Assembly: GCF_002068095.1 (NCBI RefSeq) | Contig: NZ_LWIG01000010.1 | Span: forward strand, 262,161 to 314,112 | Length of the DNA stretch: 51,952 nucleotides | Direction: 5' to 3' | Source of the DNA: Bradyrhizobium sacchari | GTDB lineage: Bacteria; Pseudomonadota; Alphaproteobacteria; Rhizobiales; Xanthobacteraceae | Shown here: positions 8,931-18,754 of the stretch, piece after piece | How positions within the stretch are numbered: the stretch's first letter is position 1 | Layout of the letters: each line of letters opens with the position of its first letter | Notes under the pieces: model-generated | What the model saw: the letters and a program-made list of their open reading frames with translations, nothing else | Database searches by the model: none | What the model was told of the DNA's origin: nothing | Program-made: the position numbers and the translations under genes

Positions 8931-9004
8931 TGAGCCTCATCATGGTCATCGCCTCGCAGCAATCGGGCTCGCGCGGAGGCGGTTACCGTCCGCTGGAGTT
9001 CATC

Positions 9005-9757
9005 ATGAAACTGTTTCGCACGATCGCCGTCGCCGCAGGCTTGCTGCTCGCATCCACCGGGGCGCAGGCCGCCCAGACCAACGTCGCCGTGGCCGCCAAC
9101 TTCACCGATGCCGCCAAGGAGATCGCCGCCCTGTTCAAGCAGAGGACCGGACACGAGGCGGTGCTGAGCTTCGGCGCGAGCGGACAGTTCTACACCCAGA
9201 TCACGCAGGGCGCGCCGTTCCAGGTCTTCCTGTCCGCCGACGATTCACGACCGAAGAAGCTCGTCGAGGACGGCCTTGCGGTCGCAGACAGCCGCTTCAC
9301 CTACGCGATCGGCAAGCTCGTGCTGTGGAGCAAATCGCCCGGAATCGTAACGGGCGAGGAGACGCTGAAGGCCGCGTCCTTCGCAAAGCTCTCGATCTGC
9401 AATCCGGCCGCCGCGCCCTACGGGCTCGCCGCGGTGGAAACCATGAAGTCGCTGAATCTGTACGAAACGTTGAAGCCGAAGCTGGTGGAGAGTGCGACCA
9501 TCACCCAGGCCTATCAGTTCGTCGAGACAGGGAATGCCGAGGTCGGCTTCGTCGCACTGTCGCAACTGACCAGCAGCGAGGCAGGTTCGCGTTGGGTGGT
9601 GCCGCCGGCGCTCTATAATCCGATCCGCCAGGACGCGGTGCTGCTCAAGACGGGTGCCGGAAACGACGCCGCCGGCGCGTTCATCGCCTTCCTCAGGGAT
9701 CCCGAGGCGCGCGTCATCATCGAGAAATACGGCTACGTGCTGGACGGACAGAGCTGA
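9005..9757 (+). CDS. modA: Molybdate ABC transporter substrate-binding protein
   Basis: Periplasmic molybdate-binding protein of 250 residues that delivers MoO4 to ModBC. A Sec signal peptide occupies about residues 1-21 ([18 protein letters not shown], cleavage near AQA-AQ). The mature protein starts [17 protein letters not shown] and contains [18 protein letters not shown] and FLSADDS, the family's oxyanion-binding segments. It leads modABC, with modB 5 bases downstream. The sigma-54 promoter and NifA-type site upstream imply expression with nitrogenase rather than, or in addition to, molybdate starvation. No ModE-type palindrome was recognised. Confidence 0.92.
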   Translation: MKLFRTIAVAAGLLLASTGAQAAQTNVAVAANFTDAAKEIAALFKQRTGHEAVLSFGASGQFYTQITQGAPFQVFLSADDSRPKKLVEDGLAVADSRFTYAIGKLVLWSKSPGIVTGEETLKAASFAKLSICNPAAAPYGLAAVETMKSLNLYETLKPKLVESATITQAYQFVETGNAEVGFVALSQLTSSEAGSRWVVPPALYNPIRQDAVLLKTGAGNDAAGAFIAFLRDPEARVIIEKYGYVLDGQS

Positions 9758-9762
9758 CGCGC

Positions 9763-10449
9763 ATGGAGATCTGGTCGCCGGAGATCCGCCAGTCGGTCTT
9801 GCTAACGGTCGAGCTCGCCACGATCTCGACCGCGATCCTGCTGATGCTGGCAACGCCGCTCGCCTGGTGGCTGGCGCACGCCAAGGGCTGGTGGACCGAG
9901 ATAGCCGCGAGCATCATCGCACTGCCGCTCGTACTGCCGCCGACCGTGCTCGGCTTCTATCTCCTGGTCATGCTCGGCCCCGACGGACCGGGCGGATGGA
10001 TCGCAAGCTTCTGGGGCGGACGCACGCTCGCCTTCACCTTCGAGGGCCTGGTCATCGGCTCGGTGGTGTATTCGATGCCTTTTGTGGTGCAGCCGATCCG
10101 GAACGCCTTCTCCGCCAAGGGGGAGCGTCCGCTCGAGGTCGCCGCCACTTTGCGCGCTTCGCCTTGGCGAACATTCTGGACCGTCGCAGTGCCGCTGGCG
10201 AGGCCCGGCTTCCTCACCGGCGCCGTGCTCGGCTTCGCGCACACCGTCGGCGAGTTCGGCCTGGTGCTGATGATCGGCGGTAACATTCCCGGCCGCACCA
10301 AGGTGCTGTCGGTCGCGATCTTCGACTATGTCGAGACCTCGCGCTGGCGCGAGGCGAGCATTCTTGCAGGCTTCATGGTGATCTTCGCCTTCGCCGTGAT
10401 CCTGATCATGACGCTGGTCGACAAGCGCGCTGCGAGGGCTGCGGCATGA
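9763..10449 (+). CDS. modB: Molybdate ABC transporter permease
   Basis: Inner-membrane permease of 228 residues with about five hydrophobic spans and the cytoplasmic EAA loop ([20 protein letters not shown]) that contacts the ATPase. [16 protein letters not shown] is characteristic of ModB. It starts 5 bases after modA and its stop overlaps the modC ATG by 4 bases, so translation of the transporter genes is coupled. Confidence 0.92.
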   Translation: MEIWSPEIRQSVLLTVELATISTAILLMLATPLAWWLAHAKGWWTEIAASIIALPLVLPPTVLGFYLLVMLGPDGPGGWIASFWGGRTLAFTFEGLVIGSVVYSMPFVVQPIRNAFSAKGERPLEVAATLRASPWRTFWTVAVPLARPGFLTGAVLGFAHTVGEFGLVLMIGGNIPGRTKVLSVAIFDYVETSRWREASILAGFMVIFAFAVILIMTLVDKRAARAAA

Positions 10450-11813
10450 GGACGGCCGAACCCGGCCGCATCAACGCGGCCTTCCGCGGCAGGCTAGGCA
10501 ATTTCATGCTCGATGCCGAACTCAGCGTGCCCGCTACCGGCGTTACCGCAATCTTCGGCCCTTCCGGCTGCGGCAAGACCAGTATGGCGCGCTGCATCGC
10601 CGGCCTGCAGCGCATGGCCGACGGCTTTTGCGCGGTCGACGGTGATATCTGGCAGGACCGCAAGTCGTTTCGCCCGGTGCATCGACGACCGATCGGCTAT
10701 GTGTTCCAGGAAGCGAGCCTGTTTCCCCATCTTTCCGTACGCCGCAATCTGCTGTTCGGCGCACCGAAGGCCGCAGGCATGCAGATTACCTTCGACGAGG
10801 TCGTGGACCTGCTCGGCCTTGCCGCCCTGCTCGATCGCTCGCCGCACCGCCTCTCCGGCGGCGAGCGGCAGCGCGTTGCGATCGGCCGCGCGCTACTGTC
10901 GCAGCCGAAGCTTCTGCTGATGGACGAGCCACTGGCCGCACTCGACCACGCCACCAGAAACGAGATCTTGCCGTTCCTCGAGTGCGTGCACGAACGGCTG
11001 TCGCTGCCGGTATTCTATATCAGCCATGACATGAGCGAGATCGAGCGCTTTGCCGATCATCTGGTGCTGATGGAGCAAGGCCGCGTCGTTGGCTCCGGCC
11101 CGCTGCATACCCTCCATCCGATACCGCTGGCCGGGAGCCGCGATCGGCATGGAGATTGCTCGCCACGACGGAAGAGCGTAGGAAACCGGACGAGGATGAC
11201 TTCCATGCCGATCGACTTCCACGACATCGACCCGAACCGTATCGCCGCCATACTTTACCGCTCGCAGGACGACGTCGATACCTTGCTCGCCGACTTCGCC
11301 GAGACTCTGGCGCGGTCGGGCGAGCGGATCGGCGGGGTCGTCCAGCGCAACATCAAGGACGGCGCCGGCTGTCAGGTCGGCATGCAGGCCATCGACCTCA
11401 TGACCGGCCGCGAGATCTCGATCTGCCAGCCGCTCGGCTCGGGCGCGACGGCCTGCAAGCTCGACGCTGCGGGATTGGCCGAAGCGGCGGTCGCCGTCAC
11501 ACGCGCGATCGCGGCGGATGTCGACCTCGTCGTGACCAACAAGTTCTCCAAGCAGGAAGCGGCCGGCGAAGGCCTGCGCAGCGAATTAGCCGACGCCATC
11601 GCCGCCGGTATCCCCGTACTCACGGCCGTGCCCGAAAAATGCCTGGACGCCTGGAACACTTTCACCGGCGGTATCGGCACCAGCCTGTTGTGCGAACGAG
11701 GTGCGATCGAGGGCTGGTGGCAGGACATGTCATCGCGCATCAAGCGAGCCCGCGCAGCGCGGCTGCCCTCCGATGCTCCTGCGGCCCTATTTGCCGATCA
11801 TCACGTCGGATGA
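10446..11813 (+). CDS. modC: ModC ATPase fused to a DUF2478 domain
   Basis: Residues 1-220 are a molybdate-importer ATPase: Walker [11 protein letters not shown]-loop FQEASLFPH, signature [16 protein letters not shown], Walker B LLLMDEP and switch ISHD. The usual C-terminal Mop/TOBE domain of ModC (full length about 360) is missing. Instead, after a linker, residues from about 254 ([17 protein letters not shown]) form a DUF2478 domain, with [31 protein letters not shown] and [14 protein letters not shown]. The frame has no break. An ATG at 11205 could start DUF2478 as its own protein. The end overlaps mop on the other strand by 27 bases. Confidence 0.85.
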   Translation: MRTAEPGRINAAFRGRLGNFMLDAELSVPATGVTAIFGPSGCGKTSMARCIAGLQRMADGFCAVDGDIWQDRKSFRPVHRRPIGYVFQEASLFPHLSVRRNLLFGAPKAAGMQITFDEVVDLLGLAALLDRSPHRLSGGERQRVAIGRALLSQPKLLLMDEPLAALDHATRNEILPFLECVHERLSLPVFYISHDMSEIERFADHLVLMEQGRVVGSGPLHTLHPIPLAGSRDRHGDCSPRRKSVGNRTRMTSMPIDFHDIDPNRIAAILYRSQDDVDTLLADFAETLARSGERIGGVVQRNIKDGAGCQVGMQAIDLMTGREISICQPLGSGATACKLDAAGLAEAAVAVTRAIAADVDLVVTNKFSKQEAAGEGLRSELADAIAAGIPVLTAVPEKCLDAWNTFTGGIGTSLLCERGAIEGWWQDMSSRIKRARAARLPSDAPAALFADHHVG

Positions 11814-11993
11814 CTTGATCACGGCCGAGACGGCATCGCCCACTTTCAGGGCGAGGTCGTCCACGGCCTCGTTGGTGATCGCGGAAAATACGACCAGGCC
11901 CGGTGCGAGCTCAATCTTCACATGGGCCGTCGTCGTTCCCTTGGTGACGGCGACGATCCGCCCCGGGAGAATGTTGCGGGCGCTGAGCTTCAT
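11787..11993 (-). CDS. mop: Stand-alone molybdopterin/oxyanion-binding (Mop) protein, molbindin-like
   Basis: Single Mop domain of 68 residues ([16 protein letters not shown], then [37 protein letters not shown]), the fold that stores or carries molybdate as oligomers. It lies 6 bases after fixX, so it is the last gene of fixABCX-mop. It converges on and overlaps modC-DUF2478 by 27 bases. The nearby ModC has no Mop domain, so this small protein may replace its regulatory function or buffer molybdate for FeMo-cofactor synthesis. Confidence 0.9.
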   Translation of the reverse strand: MKLSARNILPGRIVAVTKGTTTAHVKIELAPGLVVFSAITNEAVDDLALKVGDAVSAVIKSSDVMIGK

Positions 11994-11999
11994 GACGGG

Positions 12000-12296
12000 T
12001 TAGCCGAACTTGAACAGCACGCCGTAGCCACCGCGCGGATAGCTCCACTCGATGTCGCCGCTCCCCTCGCAGATCACGCGGCAGGTGCCGCACTCGATGC
12101 AGCCGTCGACGCTGATCTCGACCTGGCCCTTGTCGTTGAGCTCGTAGCAGCGTGCCGGGCAGGCCTTCAGCATCGTCAGGAGTTCTGGCGACGGCGTCGT
12201 GTGGGGCCGCACCTTGATGTGGGCCCGGCCGGTGTCGACCAGATAACGGTTGTAGAACAGCTTGTCCTCGACACGTACGGATGGCTCGATCGACAT
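12000..12296 (-). CDS. fixX: Ferredoxin-like protein FixX
   Basis: Ferredoxin-like subunit of 98 residues with ACPARCY and the cluster motif [15 protein letters not shown], ending [17 protein letters not shown] as in other FixX/ETF-associated ferredoxins. It works with FixC as the quinone-side of the FixABCX complex, which splits NADH electrons to make low-potential reductant for nitrogenase. The ATG at 12296 was preferred over longer in-frame starts that lie within fixC. The gap from fixC is 40 bases. Confidence 0.93.
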   Translation of the reverse strand: MSIEPSVRVEDKLFYNRYLVDTGRAHIKVRPHTTPSPELLTMLKACPARCYELNDKGQVEISVDGCIECGTCRVICEGSGDIEWSYPRGGYGVLFKFG

Positions 12297-12336
12297 GGCT
12301 TCGGTCTCCGTCGTTGGTGCTCTATGTCCTTGTGTC

Positions 12337-13644
12337 TCATCGCCAGGCGCGCGCGAGGCGGAAGGCGTCGCCGAATAGTCCGCTCCACGACCGTGCCTTG
12401 ATGAACGATTTGAACGTCGTCTTTTCCTTGTCCACCTTCGGAGTACCGTCGACGCGCAGGAAATTCTGCATCGCCTTGGAGACAAGCTCCGGATAGGTCA
12501 GGAAGAAGTTTTGCGACTGGGTGTGCATCAGCGCAGGCATGTCCTTGTACTTCTTCAGGTCCTTGATGACGAAGGACTGGTCCAGCATGGTCTTGTAGAG
12601 CGACAGGTTCTCCGCCGTCATCGGATCCTTGCGCGACTTGACCTGGAAGATCGCCTCCGCCGCTATCCGGCCCGAGGTCATCGCAAGATTCGACCCCTCG
12701 CGATGGATGGCGTTGTTGAGCTGGGCGGCGTCGCCGACCACGACCCAACCCTCGCCGTAGAGCTGCGGAATCGCCTTGAAGCCTCCCTCGGGGATGAGAT
12801 GAGCGGCATATTCCTTCACCTCGGAGCCCTCGATCAGCGGGGCGACCGACGGGTGCCGCTTGAAGCGATCAAGCAGGCCGTACGGCGTCTCGCCGGTGCG
12901 CTGGAAATCGGAGACCAGGCAGCCGATGCCGAGCGAGATGCACTCCTTGTTGGCGTAGATGAAGCCCATGCCGGTCATCCCGCGGGAGATGGTGCCGGCG
13001 GCCTCGATCACCACGCCCTCGTCGCCCTTGAGGTTGAAGCGGGCCTCGATGGTCTCGCGCGGCAAAAAGTGCATCTCCTTCACGGCGAGCGCGACCTTGT
13101 CGGGCTTGGGCCGCTCGCGCAGATGCGCGCGGGTCCCGAGCAGGCCGTTGACTCCCTCGGCCAGTACGACAACGTCGGCATGGATCTCGCCGTCCACGCG
13201 GTCGGTGCGGACACCGATCACCTTGCCATAAGCGTCTTGCGCGAGCTCGGTCACCGTCGTTTCGCACAGCACTGTGGCGCCGGCCTCACGGACCTTCTGC
13301 GAGAACCATTTGTCGAACTGCGCGCGGATGATGGTATAGCGGTTCGGCTTCTCTTCGTTAAAATCGTCGGAGCGGTAATGCAGGCCAGTGTGCGAGCGGC
13401 CATCCATCATCCAGAAGCGCTGCTCGACCAGATGCCGCTCCAGCGGTGCATCCTCGCGGAAATCGGGGATCAGCTTCTCCAGCATGTCGGCATAGAGGAT
13501 CGCGCCCTGCACGTTCTTCGAGCCGGAATATTCGCCTCGCTCGAGCTGGAGTACTTTCAGCCCCCGCTGGGCCAGCGTGAGCGCCGCCGCGTTGCCGGCC
13601 ATGCCGGCGCCGACGACGATGACATCGAACTTCTCCTCGATCAT
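12337..13644 (-). CDS. fixC: FixC, ETF:quinone oxidoreductase-like flavoprotein
   Basis: FAD protein of 435 residues. The N-terminal dinucleotide fold reads [19 protein letters not shown], and a second FAD segment [18 protein letters not shown] is near residue 300. FixC lies with FixX at the membrane quinone end of the bifurcating FixABCX complex. fixB ends 16 bases before its start and fixX follows. Confidence 0.94.
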   Translation of the reverse strand: MIEEKFDVIVVGAGMAGNAAALTLAQRGLKVLQLERGEYSGSKNVQGAILYADMLEKLIPDFREDAPLERHLVEQRFWMMDGRSHTGLHYRSDDFNEEKPNRYTIIRAQFDKWFSQKVREAGATVLCETTVTELAQDAYGKVIGVRTDRVDGEIHADVVVLAEGVNGLLGTRAHLRERPKPDKVALAVKEMHFLPRETIEARFNLKGDEGVVIEAAGTISRGMTGMGFIYANKECISLGIGCLVSDFQRTGETPYGLLDRFKRHPSVAPLIEGSEVKEYAAHLIPEGGFKAIPQLYGEGWVVVGDAAQLNNAIHREGSNLAMTSGRIAAEAIFQVKSRKDPMTAENLSLYKTMLDQSFVIKDLKKYKDMPALMHTQSQNFFLTYPELVSKAMQNFLRVDGTPKVDKEKTTFKSFIKARSWSGLFGDAFRLARAWR

Positions 13645-13660
13645 GGCGCTTCTCCCTCCT

Positions 13661-14767
13661 CTAGCTTGCGATCCGATCGCGCGAATGGGGTGACAACCGG
13701 GCGCGGAACGCCGCGGTCAGGGCCGGAAGCAGCCGGATGGCGTCGGTGACGATGCCCATATGGGCGAAATCGAAGATCGGCGCGTTCTTGTCGGTATTGA
13801 TGGCAACGATCAAATCCGCACCCTCGACGCCGACGCGATGCTGGATCGCGCCGGAAATGCCCGCGGCGATGTAGAGCTTTGGACGGATGGTCTTGCCGGT
13901 TTGGCCGATCTGCCGGTCGGATGTGACCCAGCCCTTCTGCACCAGCGGCCGCGAGCAGCCATATTCGGCGCCGAGGACGGTGGCGAGTTGGCGCACCAGC
14001 TGGAAATTTTCCGGCGAGCCAAGCCCCAGGCCGCCGGCGACGACGACGTCGGCATAAGCGAGATTGGACTTTGCCGAGTCGCGGTCGGGAAGGAATGACA
14101 GCACCTTCGTCACGATATCGTCTTCGTCGAGTCCCAGCGGATGGCTGACGATGCGGCCGACCGGACGCACTGTGCGCTCCGGCATCGGCATCACACGCGG
14201 GCGTACCGTCGCCATCTGCGGCCGGTAGTTCAGCGTGTAGATCGTGCAGAGCAGCGAGCCGCCAAAGGTGGGGCGTGTCGCGGCGAGCGATCCGTCGGCA
14301 TCGACATCGAGCTCGGTGCAATCGGCAGTGAGGCCGGTGAGCAGGGTCGTCGCCACCGAACCCGCGAGGTCGCGGCCGAGCGTGGTGGCGCCGAGCAGGA
14401 GGATCTCCGGCTTGTAGGTGTTGACGACGTCGGTCAGCGCCTTGGTGTAGGACTCGTTGCGATAGTCGGCGAGCAAATTGTCGGCCACCATGTAGACGAG
14501 GTCGGCGCCGTAACAGAAGGACTCCGCGGCAGCGCTCTGCGTCGTCTCGCCTTCCGGCCCGATCACGACCGCGGCGAGATCAACCTTGAGCTTGTCGGCG
14601 AGCTTGCGGCCGGCACCCATCAACTCCCAGGACACGGGGTGAACCTGGCCGCGCTCCTGCTCGATGAAGACCCAGACATGCTTGTAGGCCTTGAAATGCT
14701 CGGGCAGCTCCTTCTTGGTCGCGGCGCGGCCGGCAGCGGGTGCGGCGGTTTTCGGTGCAGTGCTCAT
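13661..14767 (-). CDS. fixB: FixB, electron transfer flavoprotein alpha subunit
   Basis: ETF alpha-type subunit of 368 residues. The N-terminal domain includes [20 protein letters not shown]. The C-terminal FAD-binding domain carries [14 protein letters not shown], a [12 protein letters not shown] segment and a [20 protein letters not shown] block typical of the family. It pairs with FixA to form the bifurcating flavin site. Confidence 0.94.
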   Translation of the reverse strand: MSTAPKTAAPAAGRAATKKELPEHFKAYKHVWVFIEQERGQVHPVSWELMGAGRKLADKLKVDLAAVVIGPEGETTQSAAAESFCYGADLVYMVADNLLADYRNESYTKALTDVVNTYKPEILLLGATTLGRDLAGSVATTLLTGLTADCTELDVDADGSLAATRPTFGGSLLCTIYTLNYRPQMATVRPRVMPMPERTVRPVGRIVSHPLGLDEDDIVTKVLSFLPDRDSAKSNLAYADVVVAGGLGLGSPENFQLVRQLATVLGAEYGCSRPLVQKGWVTSDRQIGQTGKTIRPKLYIAAGISGAIQHRVGVEGADLIVAINTDKNAPIFDFAHMGIVTDAIRLLPALTAAFRARLSPHSRDRIAS

Positions 14768-14786
14768 GGTGCTTGCTCCCCTCGCC

Positions 14787-15629
14787 TCAAAAGCCTCGCG
14801 CCAGCGCCGCGAGCTCTGTCTCCAGCGCCGGCTGACGCTTGAAGATGGCGTCGATCAGTGCTTCCGCCGGCTGCTCGCCGACCTCAATCAGTGTCGCCTT
14901 CTCGCTGCGGGCGGCGGGCGCGAACACGCGCTTGACGATCGTCGGCGAGCCGCGCAGGCCGCATTTCGAGATGTCCTCAACGCCAGCCTCCTGCGCGCTC
15001 CATTTCACGATCGGCGCACGCGCGGCGCGCAGAGCATCGGCCATGGCGCCGCGGCGAATCTGGTTGGTCGCCTCAAGCATGGTGACGAGGCACGGCAGCT
15101 TGGTGCGCAGGAGCTGTACGCCTCCCTCGGAGCGCCGCTCGGCGTCGATGGTCCGGGCCGTCAGATCGAGCGCGCTGATCTTCGCGACATAGGTGAGCTG
15201 CAACAGGCCGAGCCGCTTGGCGATGCCGGGACCGACCTGCGCGGTGTCGCCGTCGATGGTCTGCTTTCCCGTGAAGACGAGATCGGGGGCGCCGAACTCG
15301 GTCGAGATCTTGCGGATCGCGGTGGCCAGCGCGTAGGTGGTGGCCAGCGTATCGGCGCCGGCAAAGAAGCGGTCGGTCAGCAGCACGGCGCGGTCGGCGC
15401 CGAAGGTCAGCGCCTTGCGCAAGGAATCCTCAGCCGAGGGCGGCCCCATCGTCAGCACGGTGACCTCGCCGCCGAACTGGTCGCGCAGCTCGAGCGCTGC
15501 TTCGAGCGCGAAGAGGTCATAGGGGTTGATGATGGTCGGCACCCCCTGACGCATGATGGTGTTGGTCACCGGATGGACGCGAATCTGCGCGGAGTCGGGG
15601 ACCTGCTTGATGCAGACGACGATGTGCAT
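14787..15629 (-). CDS. fixA: FixA, electron transfer flavoprotein beta subunit
   Basis: ETF beta-type subunit of 280 residues starting [20 protein letters not shown], with [20 protein letters not shown] and the nucleotide-binding [20 protein letters not shown]. FixA and FixB bind the flavins that oxidise NADH and bifurcate the electrons. It is the first gene of fixABCX-mop, behind a sigma-54 element at 15677-15691. Confidence 0.94.
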   Translation of the reverse strand: MHIVVCIKQVPDSAQIRVHPVTNTIMRQGVPTIINPYDLFALEAALELRDQFGGEVTVLTMGPPSAEDSLRKALTFGADRAVLLTDRFFAGADTLATTYALATAIRKISTEFGAPDLVFTGKQTIDGDTAQVGPGIAKRLGLLQLTYVAKISALDLTARTIDAERRSEGGVQLLRTKLPCLVTMLEATNQIRRGAMADALRAARAPIVKWSAQEAGVEDISKCGLRGSPTIVKRVFAPAARSEKATLIEVGEQPAEALIDAIFKRQPALETELAALARGF

Positions 15630-15676
15630 TTGCTTCTCCAGGACTCGTCTCCAGAACTCGGTTCAGAGCAAGAACT

Positions 15677-15691
15677 GCAAGTGTCGTACCA
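15677..15691 (-). promoter_or_regulatory. Sigma-54 -24/-12 promoter of fixABCX-mop
   Basis: On the minus strand TGGTACGACACTTGC, followed by A, matches 9 of 10 fixed positions, with GG and GC intact. It is 48 bases before the fixA ATG. Confidence 0.75.
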
Positions 15692-15797
15692 ACTGCGCGA
15701 ACGATGAAAATCAGATGTCGATGCAGAGACTTAGAAGAGCGACGGTATCGCTTGCATCCGCCTTGGGCAGTGGAGCCGACAACGCTGCTGCGACACG

Positions 15798-15813
15798 CGT
15801 CGCAAATGCGACA
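15798..15813. promoter_or_regulatory. Degenerate NifA-type activator site, fixA
   Basis: CGTCGCAAATGCGACA differs from TGT-N10-ACA only in the first base. Its core is nearly identical to the perfect site upstream of nifV. It is about 107 bases from the fixA -24 element and lies just past the nifW stop. Confidence 0.5.
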
Positions 15814-15823
15814 GAACGCGGGT

Positions 15824-16153
15824 TCATTTCAGCGTGCCGATCTGCACCAATGTCGGCCCCTTGTTCGGCTGTGGCGCGACGGCGTCCTTCAGGACCTTGA
15901 AGACGCGCTGATCGATCGGCGAGGACGCGACGAAGTCGGCATAGGCGCGCTCCAGAACGGTCTTGCACCGTGTTGCCACGGTCTCGTCCGCCACTCCGCT
16001 AAAATCTTCCCCGGCGAGGTATTGGCCCATGCGCCTGAGGATATGCAGTCGCGCCACATTGATGATCCTCGGGTCGTAATCGACGCCGAGCAGCGTGAAG
16101 AACTCCTCGGCTGCGGAGGCCTTGTTTAGTTGCGCGAGGATTCCGTCAGCCAT
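15824..16153 (-). CDS. nifW: Nitrogenase-stabilising/protective protein NifW
   Basis: NifW of 109 residues, with [17 protein letters not shown] followed by [21 protein letters not shown] sequence (here [16 protein letters not shown]). NifW is thought to help mature or protect the MoFe protein from oxygen. Its start overlaps the end of nifP by 8 bases, making it the last gene of nifV-nifP-nifW. The intergenic region after it holds the fixA promoter. Confidence 0.93.
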   Translation of the reverse strand: MADGILAQLNKASAAEEFFTLLGVDYDPRIINVARLHILRRMGQYLAGEDFSGVADETVATRCKTVLERAYADFVASSPIDQRVFKVLKDAVAPQPNKGPTLVQIGTLK

Positions 16154-16931
16154 TGTCGACCTCCGTCAAGTTGTGCGACGTCTCATGGGGCGGCGTCGTC
16201 GGCACGCCGGCGTCACGCAGGCGCTTCTGCATGTGGGTGAGCCGCGCCTCCAGGAACTCGACCCGGTCGAGCAGCACTTCGATGGCGTCGCCGACGGGAT
16301 CGGGCATCAGATGATGATCAAGGTCGATCTTGCCGACCACGCGACGATGACTGAGCTGTGGCCGCACCACGCGCGCCGGGATGCCAACAACGGTGACGTC
16401 GGGCGGCGTGCTGTCGATCACCACCGAATTGGCTCCGACGCGCGATCCGGCGCCGACCGTGATCGGCCCGAGGATCTTGGCCCCCGCCCCCACCACGACA
16501 CGGTCTTCCAGCGTCGGATGGCGCTTGCCAGGAGACCACGACGTGCCGCCGAGCGTGACGCCGTGATAGAGCGTGACGTCGTCGCCGACCTCGGCGGTCT
16601 CGCCGATGACGACGCAGGCGCCATGGTCGATGAAGAAACGCCGGCCGATGCGCGCGCCGGGATGGATGTCGACGTTGCTGACAAAGCGGCCAAACCAGGA
16701 CAGCAGTCGCGCCGGAAAGCGCCAGCCGGAGAGCCACAGCCGGTTGGCGATCCGATACCAGATCAGGGCGTGGATGCCGGGATAGGTCAGCAGCGTTTCG
16801 AGCTGTCCGCGCGCGGCGGGATCGCGCTGGCGCACGCAGCCGATGTCCTCACGGATCAATTTGGACAGAGACGCCTTGACCGGTCCGGAAGGAGACGGTT
16901 CGGCGAGCGGAATATCGACGACACAGGCCAT
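16146..16931 (-). CDS. nifP: Serine O-acetyltransferase (nif-linked CysE / NifP)
   Basis: Left-handed beta-helix acetyltransferase of 261 residues that makes O-acetylserine for cysteine synthesis. [41 protein letters not shown] and the hexapeptide repeats [15 protein letters not shown] and GANSVV are present. In nif operons this copy (nifP) boosts cysteine, the sulfur source for NifS. The ATG at 16931 with GAGGGTGTC before it, 7 bases after the nifV stop, was chosen over a GTG at 16946. A C-terminal coiled segment ([20 protein letters not shown]) extends past the catalytic fold. Confidence 0.9.
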   Translation of the reverse strand: MACVVDIPLAEPSPSGPVKASLSKLIREDIGCVRQRDPAARGQLETLLTYPGIHALIWYRIANRLWLSGWRFPARLLSWFGRFVSNVDIHPGARIGRRFFIDHGACVVIGETAEVGDDVTLYHGVTLGGTSWSPGKRHPTLEDRVVVGAGAKILGPITVGAGSRVGANSVVIDSTPPDVTVVGIPARVVRPQLSHRRVVGKIDLDHHLMPDPVGDAIEVLLDRVEFLEARLTHMQKRLRDAGVPTTPPHETSHNLTEVDNG

Positions 16932-16938
16932 GACACCC

Positions 16939-18120
16939 TCACGCACAATTGGGAAGCGAGCGCTTGCGCACCTCGCGCCAGATCGCCGCTACCGTCTCCC
17001 GGCCGACGGCTCCCTTGTGCTCGACGGCATGCTGGCGGACGCAGGCGAGAACGGACTTTGCTTCTTCCGTGCTGACGGACAGCTTGAGTTCACCCAGCAG
17101 CGCGGTGATCGCGGCAAGCCCCGAATGCTTACCGATCACGATGCGGTTGGAACGGCCGAGCAGCCGCGGATCCAGCGCCTGGTAGGTACGCTGGTCCTTC
17201 AACAGGCCGTCGACATGGATGCCTGATTCGTGGGTGAAGACGTGCTCGCCGACGATCGCCTTGTTGAGCGGAATGGCGCGTGCCGCCGCAGAGGCGACCA
17301 CGGATGCCACCTTCTCCAGTTCGGACAGCACCACGCCGGTATCACAGCCGTAGAGCTGTTTCAGCGCGACCGCGACCTCCTCCAGCGGGGCATTGCCGGC
17401 CCGCTCACCGAGACCGATCACGGTAACGGACGCATGGGTCGCGCCGGCCTTGATTGCGGCGAGCGTATTGGCGGTCGCAAGGCCCAGATCGTCGTGACCG
17501 TGGAATTCAAGCTCGAGGTCGGTCGTGGCGCGAAGCGCGGCGATCAGCGCAAAGGCGGCGTCCGGATCCAGCACACTCAGCGTATCGGCAATGCGGAAGC
17601 GGCGCGCGCCAGCGGCCTTTGCGATCGCGATCAGCTCGACCAGGAAGCCGACATCGGCGCGCGACGAATCCTCGCCGCCGACCGCAACCTCGAGGCCCTT
17701 GTCGCGGGCGTAGCCGACCACCCGCCTCACTTGCTCCAGCGCGGCCGGCCGGCCGCCGCCGAGCTTGGCGGCTATCTGCACGTCGGAGGCCGGAATCGAG
17801 ACGTTCACCATGGAGACACCGGCCGCGATCGCCGCATCGACGTCCGCGGTCCGCATCCGGCACCAGCCGATCGCGGTTGCCGGCAGGTCGGCCTCGACGA
17901 CAGCCCGGATCGCGCTCACCTCGTCATGGCCCATTGCAGGCGTGCCGGCTTCGATCTCGGTGACGCCAGCCGAGGCCAGCGCGCGGGCAATCGAGACTTT
18001 TTCCGCGGTGGTAAAAGCGACGCCGGGCGCCTGTTCGCCATCGCGCAAGGTGGTGTCGTTGAGAACGATGGGTCGAGGCTGAACCCCGTCCGATCTGGTC
18101 GTTGGGCCGGAAAGCGCCAT
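16939..18120 (-). CDS. nifV: Homocitrate synthase NifV
   Basis: Condenses acetyl-CoA with 2-oxoglutarate to give R-homocitrate, the organic ligand of FeMo-cofactor. The DRE-TIM signature [17 protein letters not shown] is near residue 20, followed by [17 protein letters not shown] and [16 protein letters not shown], with metal ligands D and HxH. The 393-residue start at 18120 has GGAG upstream and is compatible with the sigma-54 start point. Two longer starts (18141, 18195) would fall at or before it. Presence of nifV means the strain can make its own homocitrate and fix nitrogen outside a host. Confidence 0.93.
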   Translation of the reverse strand: MALSGPTTRSDGVQPRPIVLNDTTLRDGEQAPGVAFTTAEKVSIARALASAGVTEIEAGTPAMGHDEVSAIRAVVEADLPATAIGWCRMRTADVDAAIAAGVSMVNVSIPASDVQIAAKLGGGRPAALEQVRRVVGYARDKGLEVAVGGEDSSRADVGFLVELIAIAKAAGARRFRIADTLSVLDPDAAFALIAALRATTDLELEFHGHDDLGLATANTLAAIKAGATHASVTVIGLGERAGNAPLEEVAVALKQLYGCDTGVVLSELEKVASVVASAAARAIPLNKAIVGEHVFTHESGIHVDGLLKDQRTYQALDPRLLGRSNRIVIGKHSGLAAITALLGELKLSVSTEEAKSVLACVRQHAVEHKGAVGRETVAAIWREVRKRSLPNCA

Positions 18121-18157
18121 CCGCGTACTCCAATCATTCATTCCGATCGGGAGTTCA

Positions 18158-18172
18158 GCAACCCCCGTGCCA
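18158..18172 (-). promoter_or_regulatory. Sigma-54 -24/-12 promoter of nifV-nifP-nifW
   Basis: On the minus strand TGGCACGGGGGTTGC, followed by T, is a perfect match to TGGCAC-N5-TTGC. It lies 38 bases before the nifV ATG. Confidence 0.88.
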
Positions 18173-18229
18173 TCGTCAGAACGATCGCCAAGCATCTGAA
18201 ATTGATGGACTTATTGGCGCTGTCCGCTT

Positions 18230-18245
18230 TGTCGCAAATACGACA
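18230..18245. promoter_or_regulatory. NifA-type upstream activator site, nifV
   Basis: TGTCGCAAATACGACA, a perfect TGT-N10-ACA, lies about 58 bases upstream of the nifV -24 element and 16 bases past the irr stop. Confidence 0.8.
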
Positions 18246-18261
18246 GCATCAGACAGGCGTG

Positions 18262-18747
18262 TCAGATGTCGGCAGGCTTGCGGCGGATATGGATGATGAT
18301 GTCGAGCCGCGAGATCTCGTGGCCCGGCAAAGGCTCGGGCACCTGCGCGAGGACGAGCGTCTCCGGCACGTCGATCAACTTATCCTCGCCGTGAAGATAG
18401 AAATGCGGATGGACCGTCGCGTTGGTGTCGAAGAATGACCGCGAGCCATCCGGGCCAATGCGGCGCAAGAGTCCGGCCTGGGTGAACTGGTTCAGCGTGT
18501 TGTAGACCGTCGCCAATGAGAGCTGGATATTGGCTGCCGTCGCCTCGGCAAAGAGCATCTCGGCGGTGACATGCCGGTCACCCTGGCCGAACAGCAACTC
18601 TCCCAGCAACACGCGCTGACGCGTTGGCCTCAGGCCCGCATCGCGCAGGCGGCGCGACGCGACGGCTCTGTCCTCGCCGATCTCATCGCAGCTCGGCAGC
18701 GACAGATTCGCCGCGTCGAGAAGGGACATTTGAGCGGAAACGTCCAT
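18262..18747 (-). CDS. irr: Fur-family iron regulator, Irr-like
   Basis: Fur/Irr-type regulator of 161 residues: a winged-helix with GLRPTRQRVLLGELLFGQGDRHVTAEMLF and LSLATVYNTLNQFTQAGLLRRI, then a dimer/metal domain with ATVHPHFYLHGEDKLIDV. Irr in rhizobia senses haem and controls iron genes. Only one Cys precedes the HTH (LPSCDE) and no clear Cys-Pro haem motif is seen, so haem sensing is uncertain. The ATG at 18747 (MDVSAQ) is 7 bases after the nifQ stop. An ATG at 18753 is possible. Placement after nifH and nifQ suggests it is a nif-specific paralogue. Confidence 0.82.
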   Translation of the reverse strand: MDVSAQMSLLDAANLSLPSCDEIGEDRAVASRRLRDAGLRPTRQRVLLGELLFGQGDRHVTAEMLFAEATAANIQLSLATVYNTLNQFTQAGLLRRIGPDGSRSFFDTNATVHPHFYLHGEDKLIDVPETLVLAQVPEPLPGHEISRLDIIIHIRRKPADI

Positions 18748-18754
18748 GATCATC

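Noticed and set aside
15788..15806. Inverted repeat TGCGAC-ACGC-GTCGCA near fixA as a separate operator
   Set aside because: It overlaps the degenerate NifA-type site and is best explained as part of it.
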